64,000 bases of DNA. Source: Gloeothece verrucosa PCC 7822 (lineage in GTDB: Bacteria > Cyanobacteriota > Cyanobacteriia > Cyanobacteriales > Microcystaceae). This document shows, piece after piece, positions 59,188 through 64,000 of this stretch; position 1 is the first letter of the stretch, and each line of letters opens with the position of its first letter. The DNA lies in NCBI RefSeq assembly GCF_000147335.1, contig NC_014501.1, forward strand, positions 3,408,300 through 3,472,299, given 5' to 3'. Under the pieces are notes generated by a model. That model worked only from the letters and a program-made list of their open reading frames with translations, had not been told where the DNA came from and made no database searches. The position numbers were made by a program, and so were the translations under genes.

Positions 59188-60376
59188 GAATGAGGCTATC
59201 AGATCCCATAGTCTCTTGACAACTAGATGTTGATGGTTTGTTTGGCCTTTTGCATGAGTTGGTTAAACTCTATACTTTTCAGGCGTAGGCAGTTGTTTAA
59301 ATCCTCAACAGCTATATTGAGCTATCGTGATTAGGCAACCGAATTCCTGTTACCACGAACGAGCTAGGAGGTCTAATAGTTGAGTAAATAGGGGTATCTT
59401 CGCTGGTTAAAGGGCGATGGTTATATCGCGACTATTAAGACTACCAGTATAATTGATTGTTTCCCCTCTTCTACAGATAGATCACAATTTTTTGTTGTTT
59501 AGTCATGTTAATCACTTTTAGTATTATTTGGCAATTAATTAAAAATAATTTTGACAGCGAGCGTTTGAGTGAGTCTAAGACTTATACCCAGTTAGACTAA
59601 TGGTGTAGTCTACGCCGTTGCTCCGCTTTTGGGTGAGTACAAGCCAAACCCCTCTTTTTTAGATTGCCCCTCTTAAGTGGATTGCTCTTGCTCTTGAGCA
59701 ACGGATTAACTGACTTAAGTTGCCGCTTTAGCGGTTGCTATATTTTCGGTTCTATTAATGATAACTACTTCCGTCCCAAGATAGTATAGTTTTTAGAAAG
59801 ATCTGAATAAGTTTAAACAGTTACTTTTGGACTGTTGCCAATTGCCTGTTGTCTTGCCTCTTCTAGTGGCTCGTTGGTGATTGAAACTTTGACAATAACG
59901 TCTAATTTTAGGACGAGTCTTGTTTTTTGTCTGAGTTTTTTTTGCTCACGAAAATGGTTTTTCTGTCTCCCGTCCAACTTGGGTAAATTGCCTATCATTA
60001 AGAAGCGGAAATAAACATCCTAAGTACCTGGACAAAAATAAAGTTAACTGGGGTCGGGAACGAGTTCCCGACTGTGAGGTTAGGGTGACCTCCTAGCACA
60101 AGCGACTGTGCGTAGCGCGGAGCATCGTAGGGTGTCGGGTGTCGGGTAATTGTAGCCATTTTACAATTCTTTATATAGAGTGCTTTATTTATGTCCGACT
60201 ACTTACCCTAGTTAGCTCTCATCTAGGACGGTAGGCTTTAATCATACAAATATAGCGGCTTAGGTGGTTAGTAATAAGGATGAAAAGTAAGGCGGGTTAA
60301 AGATAGAGTCTCACCTGTAACTTCTCACCTAAGCAGCTTAATTTAGGTTTTATGCTCATAAGCAACGAACTGACTT
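59188..60376. other. 1.2-kb gene-free interval containing a MITE
   Basis: No convincing gene is seen in 1189 bp. A 61-codon frame on the minus strand (59813-59998) lacks protein character. It holds a CCGC-TTTA-GCGG hairpin (59723-59734), a TTGCCTG-type repeat (59838-59851), the MITE at 60022-60205 and the long promoter region of the PP2C gene. Such length is unusual here, so an unannotated RNA is possible. Confidence 0.55.
60022..60205. mobile_element. MITE-like element, copy 2 (inverted relative to copy 1)
   Basis: A 184-bp noncoding element. Its left end TAAGTACCTGGACAAAAATA matches the inverted right end of copy 1, and the reverse complement of its right end TAAGTAGTCGGACATAAATA is identical to the left end of copy 1 over 23 bases. 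Next to it AGAATTGTAAAA is also shared. The interior differs: a perfect GTCGGGAA/TTCCCGAC stem (60054-60061 with 60066-60073) and GGGTGTCGGGTGTCGGGT-type repeats. TA dinucleotides bound it. Confidence 0.72.
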
Positions 60377-63178
60377 TTAAGCTTTCTTTTCTGCCTGTTC
60401 GATTTTCAGAGCATTTTCCTCGTCAAAAATTCCTGACTCAAAGAGGTCATCGAAAGCTTCTTGTGATTGATTTTCAGGCAATTTCGAGGTATGTTTTTCT
60501 TCAGTTTCCAACCACAAGTCTACTGAAGGATCAATGCCTTCGGAATCATCTAGGCTTAAGTTGGAACCTTGTTTAGCACCATTGTTAGAAGCCGTTTTAA
60601 GAACCTCTGATTGATTAGAGTAGGATTCATCTATTTTAAAAGGATCGAGCAAATCTAAATCGGCATCTAGGTTTTGAGAATCATCTAAATTTTCAGCAAA
60701 ATTGGCTAAATCTTCAAATTGAGCCGATTCTTGTTGGCTTTCTTCTTCTATTTGCCACATATCGAGCAACTCAGCATCAGGAGGTGATGGGTGGTTGAAC
60801 AATTCTTCAGTTTCCTTTAACTCCTCTAGAGCGAAAATTTCTGCTTCTGTTTCGTGGGTTGCTTCTATAATCTCGAGCAAGTCAGATTCTACTGCTTGTT
60901 CATCTGTTCCAAATAACTCTTCTATGTCGCGGGTGGCTGCTTGTTGCCATAGTGGTTCATCAAGAGCGGTGATGGGACTTTGTGAATCAAAATCAAGAGC
61001 GCTTTCTGGGGTTAATGATTCTAAGAAGTCTTCTTCGAGGCTGGCTGGTTGTTGCCATAGTGGTTCATCAAGAGCGGTGATGGGACTTTGTGAATCAAAA
61101 TCGAGAGTGCTTTCTGGGGTTAGTGATTCTAAGAAATCTTCTTCGAGACTGGCTGAGGTTTCTCCGAATGACTCCTCTATAGTCGGTATAGCCTCTTCTG
61201 CTTCAAAATCGAAACCCGCTTGTGGGCTTAATGATTCTAAGAAATCTTCTTCGAGACTGGCTGGGGTTTCCCCGAATGACTCCTCTATAGTTGGTATAGC
61301 CTCTTGTGCTTCAAAATCAAAAACCGCTTCTGATGCTAACAAGTTTTCGGCTGCTTGTGCCGGCATTTCCCCGAATGGTTCGTCTAGGGGTGCTATGGAC
61401 TCTTCTGCTTCAAAATCGAGAGTGCTTTGTGGGCTGAATGATTCTAAGAAATCTTCTTCGAGACTGGCTGGGGTTTCCCCGAATGACTCCTCTATAGTCG
61501 GTATAGCCTCTTGTGCTTCAAAATCGAAAGCCGCTTCTGATGCTAACAAGTTTTCGGCTGCTTGTGCCGGCATTTCCCCGAATGGTTCGTCTAGGGGTGC
61601 TATGGACTCTTCTGCTTCAAAATCGAGAGTGCTTTGTGGGCTGAATGATTCTAAGAAATCTTCTTCGAGACTGGCTGGGGTTTCCCCGAATGACTCCTCT
61701 ATAGTTGGTATAGCCTCTTGTGCTTCAAAATCGAAAGCCGCTTCTGATGCTAACAAGTTTTCGGCTGCTTGTGCCGGCATTTCCCCGAATGGTTCGTCTA
61801 GGGGTGCTATGGACTCTTCTGCTTCAAAATCGAGAGTGCTTTGTGGGCTGAATGATTCTAAGAAATCTTCTTCGAGACTGGCTGGGGTTTCCCCGAATGA
61901 CTCCTCTATAGTCGGTATAGCCTCTTGTGCTTCAAAATCGAAAGCCGCTTCTGATGCTAACAAGTTTTCGGCTGCTTGTGCCGGCATTTCCCCGAATGGT
62001 TCGTCTAGGGGCGCTATGGACTCTTGTGCTTCAAAATCGAAACCCGCTTGTGGGCTTAATGATTCTAAGAAATCTTCTTGGAGACTGGCTGGGGTTTCTC
62101 CGAATGACTCCTCTATAGTTGGTATAGCCTCTTCTGGTTCAAAATCAAAAGCCGCTTCTGATGCTAACAAGTTTTCGGCTGCTTGTGCCGGCATTTCCCC
62201 GAATGGTTCGTCTAGGGGTGCTATGGACTCTTCTGCTTCAAAATCGAGAGTGCTTTGTGGGCTTAATGATTCTAAGAAATCTTCTTCGAGACTGGCTGGG
62301 GTTTCCCCGAATGACTCCTCTATAGTTGGTATAGCCTCTTCTGGTTCAAAATCGAAAGCCGCTTCTGATGCTAACAAGTTTTCGGCTGCTTGTGCCGGCA
62401 TTTCCCCGAATGGTTCGTCTAGGGGTGCTATGGACTCTTCTGCTTCAAAATCGAGAGATTCTAATGGTTGTGGAATTTGAAATTCTTGTATTCGGGTTTG
62501 ATAAGCTTGCTCAATTTCTTGTAACTGGGCCTGATGGTCCGCTTGTAACTCTTCAATAACAACTTGATTAGCTTGTTCAATTTCTTGTAACTGAGCTTGA
62601 TAAGATCCTTGTAACTGTAAAATTTCTTCTTGATGGAGATCTTTTAGCTGTTGAATTTGAGCTTGGTAAGACTGTTCAATTTCTTCTATTTGACCTCGAT
62701 AAGATTGTTCTAATTGCTCTTGAAATTCAGCTTTGAGCCGCTCTAGATCTTGAACTTCTCTTTGAGACTGCAATATTTCCTCAATTTTTGCTTGATATGA
62801 GCTTTCTCTTTCTGTTATTGTTGTTTGATAGGATGCTTCTATTTCAGCTTGAAGTTGAGCTTTGATTTCCTCTAAATTTGGCTGATCAACTGGTGATTGC
62901 TCTAAATCCTTGATTTTTGCCTGATACTCTGCTTCTAATTCTCTAATTTGCTCTGAATAGATAGCTTCTAATTGAACTTTTTGATTATCTTGGCCTTGCT
63001 GTAGTTCTCGAAGAAGAGATTGTTTATCTTGAACGTCAGCTTCAGCTTCATCCAACGCTTGTTTAGCTTGTTCTAATTGTTCTTTGGTTTTCTTTACCTT
63101 ATTGCCTTGAATTAAATATCCTATGACTGCGCCGCCGATAAGTACGCCTATTAACATTAACGCAATTTCTATACTCAT
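60377..63178 (-). CDS. Membrane-anchored acidic tandem-repeat protein
   Basis: A 933-residue protein of no recognised family. One N-terminal membrane helix (~5-23) is followed by a coiled coil rich in SYQAQIQ/LQEIEQ repeats (~30-240). Residues 242-655 are six exact 69-residue units, each of two related halves (LDFEAEESIAPLDEPFGEMP and FDFEAQEAIPTIEESFGETP), then three single half-units (656-761) and an acidic tail. The repeated part is very acidic and Pro-containing, likely disordered, and offers 15 copies of a (L/F)DFE...(D/E)E(P/S)FGE motif. It could be a multivalent scaffold. The architecture parallels the coiled-coil BRCT protein at 24653-26914. Confidence 0.85.
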   Translation of the reverse strand: MSIEIALMLIGVLIGGAVIGYLIQGNKVKKTKEQLEQAKQALDEAEADVQDKQSLLRELQQGQDNQKVQLEAIYSEQIRELEAEYQAKIKDLEQSPVDQPNLEEIKAQLQAEIEASYQTTITERESSYQAKIEEILQSQREVQDLERLKAEFQEQLEQSYRGQIEEIEQSYQAQIQQLKDLHQEEILQLQGSYQAQLQEIEQANQVVIEELQADHQAQLQEIEQAYQTRIQEFQIPQPLESLDFEAEESIAPLDEPFGEMPAQAAENLLASEAAFDFEPEEAIPTIEESFGETPASLEEDFLESLSPQSTLDFEAEESIAPLDEPFGEMPAQAAENLLASEAAFDFEPEEAIPTIEESFGETPASLQEDFLESLSPQAGFDFEAQESIAPLDEPFGEMPAQAAENLLASEAAFDFEAQEAIPTIEESFGETPASLEEDFLESFSPQSTLDFEAEESIAPLDEPFGEMPAQAAENLLASEAAFDFEAQEAIPTIEESFGETPASLEEDFLESFSPQSTLDFEAEESIAPLDEPFGEMPAQAAENLLASEAAFDFEAQEAIPTIEESFGETPASLEEDFLESFSPQSTLDFEAEESIAPLDEPFGEMPAQAAENLLASEAVFDFEAQEAIPTIEESFGETPASLEEDFLESLSPQAGFDFEAEEAIPTIEESFGETSASLEEDFLESLTPESTLDFDSQSPITALDEPLWQQPASLEEDFLESLTPESALDFDSQSPITALDEPLWQQAATRDIEELFGTDEQAVESDLLEIIEATHETEAEIFALEELKETEELFNHPSPPDAELLDMWQIEEESQQESAQFEDLANFAENLDDSQNLDADLDLLDPFKIDESYSNQSEVLKTASNNGAKQGSNLSLDDSEGIDPSVDLWLETEEKHTSKLPENQSQEAFDDLFESGIFDEENALKIEQAEKKA
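61214..62455. repeat. Six 207-bp tandem repeats
   Basis: Exactly 6 x 207 bp encode residues 242-655 of the acidic repeat protein. Three consecutive central units are almost identical at DNA level, which indicates recent duplication. Each unit is itself an old duplication of a ~33/36-codon half. Gain or loss of units would keep the frame. Confidence 0.93.
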
Positions 63179-63372
63179 GAGTGCCTCCTCATAATGATTT
63201 CGTCTTTAATATGCCCAAATTGTGCAAGTTATATATCAGGTGATTTAATTAATTGATGTTACTATTTACCTCTGTTCACGTCTGCCCGTATATTTTCCAT
63301 ATTGGCAGAATGTAAACTGAGAAGGTAAATATAAGGAAAATCTTTAGATTTATGTCAAGAAATGTTTACGAT

Positions 63373-64000
63373 TTAGGATTGCTGTTGCATCTCCTTATAA
63401 GCAGCGTAAACTCCCTGAACGTTATACCAATTCAGGAAAATTCTGGCTATCTCTAAAGCTAACTGAGGTTTTCCTTGGTTGATTAACCATTGTAGCAAAG
63501 GGGCCATGGTATGCTCATTGAGTCGTCCTCCCACTGACAACACCCCCCATAATATTCGATGTAGCCAAGTCATCTGAATCATTAAGCGAACCTCCCAATG
63601 GGGATGCTTTTGATAGAATAATACTCCCATTCGTCCCCGTTGTATTTCTTTGTCGATCAAAGCTGGGATTTGGTCTAGTTTAAAAGGAGGATGCCAATGA
63701 TAGCCAACGGCGGCAGGACATTTGATTAATGTGAGTTGTAATTTTTTGAGCCTTACTCCTAATTCTAAATCTTCCCACCCATAAAGTTGAAAACGGGTAT
63801 CAAATAATCCGGCCATTAACAGCCATTTTTTGGCTATGGCTACGTTTCCTGTGGCAAAATAGGCGGCAGAAAAATCGGTAATTTTGTAAGGTTCAGAGGT
63901 AGGATCGTCAAAGTTACAAGTATTAATTACCCATCCGTAGGTAAAAAGGCGATCACTGCCTAATTTTTTTTCTGCTTCAATGAGGGCATCTGCATGAGAC
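63373..64000 (-). CDS. Glycosyltransferase family 2-like protein (partial, 5' end outside window)
   Basis: The frame is open through the right edge of the window, so only the C-terminal ~208 residues are seen; the methionine at 63816 is internal. The segment FSAAYFATGNVAIAKKW then LFDTRFQLYGWEDLELGVRL matches the galactosyltransferase-like GT-A motif in which GWEDxELGxRL binds the donor and metal. The C-terminal ~90 residues are helical. It is probably a sugar transferase of the cytoplasmic or envelope type. Confidence 0.85.
   Translation of the reverse strand, partial: SHADALIEAEKKLGSDRLFTYGWVINTCNFDDPTSEPYKITDFSAAYFATGNVAIAKKWLLMAGLFDTRFQLYGWEDLELGVRLKKLQLTLIKCPAAVGYHWHPPFKLDQIPALIDKEIQRGRMGVLFYQKHPHWEVRLMIQMTWLHRILWGVLSVGGRLNEHTMAPLLQWLINQGKPQLALEIARIFLNWYNVQGVYAAYKEMQQQS

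Noticed and set aside
59813-59998. 61-codon minus-strand frame
   Set aside because: Composition is Lys/Arg-rich without a pattern, and part of it reads TTGCCTG repeat DNA; not a credible gene.
60795-62480. 561-codon serine-rich plus-strand open frame
   Set aside because: It is the antisense of the 207-bp repeats in the acidic protein gene; its Ser/Lys-rich text is a complement artefact.

Overview
The window is a piece of a cyanobacterial chromosome, most like a unicellular Cyanothece/Gloeothece-type genome. The evidence is a psb30 (ycf12) photosystem II gene, several HIP1 octamers (GCGATCGC, for example at 15220-15227), heptamer-type short tandem repeats between genes, and many lineage-typical genes (DUF1825, Lin0512 family, Uma2 nuclease, TPR-CHAT, CBS-GAF hybrid kinase, split TMEM165 proteins). 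No plasmid or phage genes and no transposase genes are seen, and no CRISPR array.

Layout. 1-9.9 kb: end of a glycosyltransferase, a 1613-residue CBS/GAF/PAS hybrid histidine kinase overlapping a REC-GAF-GGDEF diguanylate cyclase, a large exported repeat protein, and a secreted alpha/beta hydrolase. 10.4-20 kb: sdhA, an exported TPR-CHAT protease, small conserved proteins, a TPR-M48 membrane protease and a MASE1-GGDEF cyclase. 19.8-24.5 kb: a four-gene Gld-like ABC exporter operon. 24.6-36 kb: a membrane-anchored coiled-coil BRCT protein with nine exact 49-residue repeats, a TM2/HhH/SRPBCC operon, a TspO-like protein, a class A PBP, a second M48 protease and a split pair of TMEM165/GDT1 manganese exporters. 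36-40 kb: psb30, a 2Fe-2S thioredoxin-like protein, a NarL-type regulator, tRNA-Thr(UGU) and guaA.

40.3-46.1 kb is the accessory islet and the most interesting part. It has a two-gene GIY-YIG nuclease plus DGQHR (DndB-like) module on the minus strand. A decayed 5' fragment of an amino-acid ABC binding-protein gene follows, then an A+T-rich plus-strand cassette: an Lgt-like membrane protein lacking key Lgt residues, a radical SAM enzyme resembling tetraether-lipid synthase (Tes), and two paralogous small membrane proteins with a third remnant. The islet ends at a MITE-like element that abuts the start codon of an intact copy of the same binding-protein gene. The Lgt-like/Tes-like cassette is my best candidate for an undescribed system, probably membrane-lipid modification.

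46-64 kb returns to ordinary genes: an LCP cell-wall ligase, a GT2 glycosyltransferase, recJ, ligA, a Uma2 nuclease, a Nudix hydrolase, argH, a PP2C phosphatase, a long noncoding gap holding a second MITE copy, a 933-residue acidic tandem-repeat membrane protein and a partial glycosyltransferase. Three copies of one MITE family (30.8, 45.9 and 60.0 kb), recognised here by shared terminal inverted repeats, link these regions. All functional statements rest on reading the sequence and on recalled family motifs; no searches were run.
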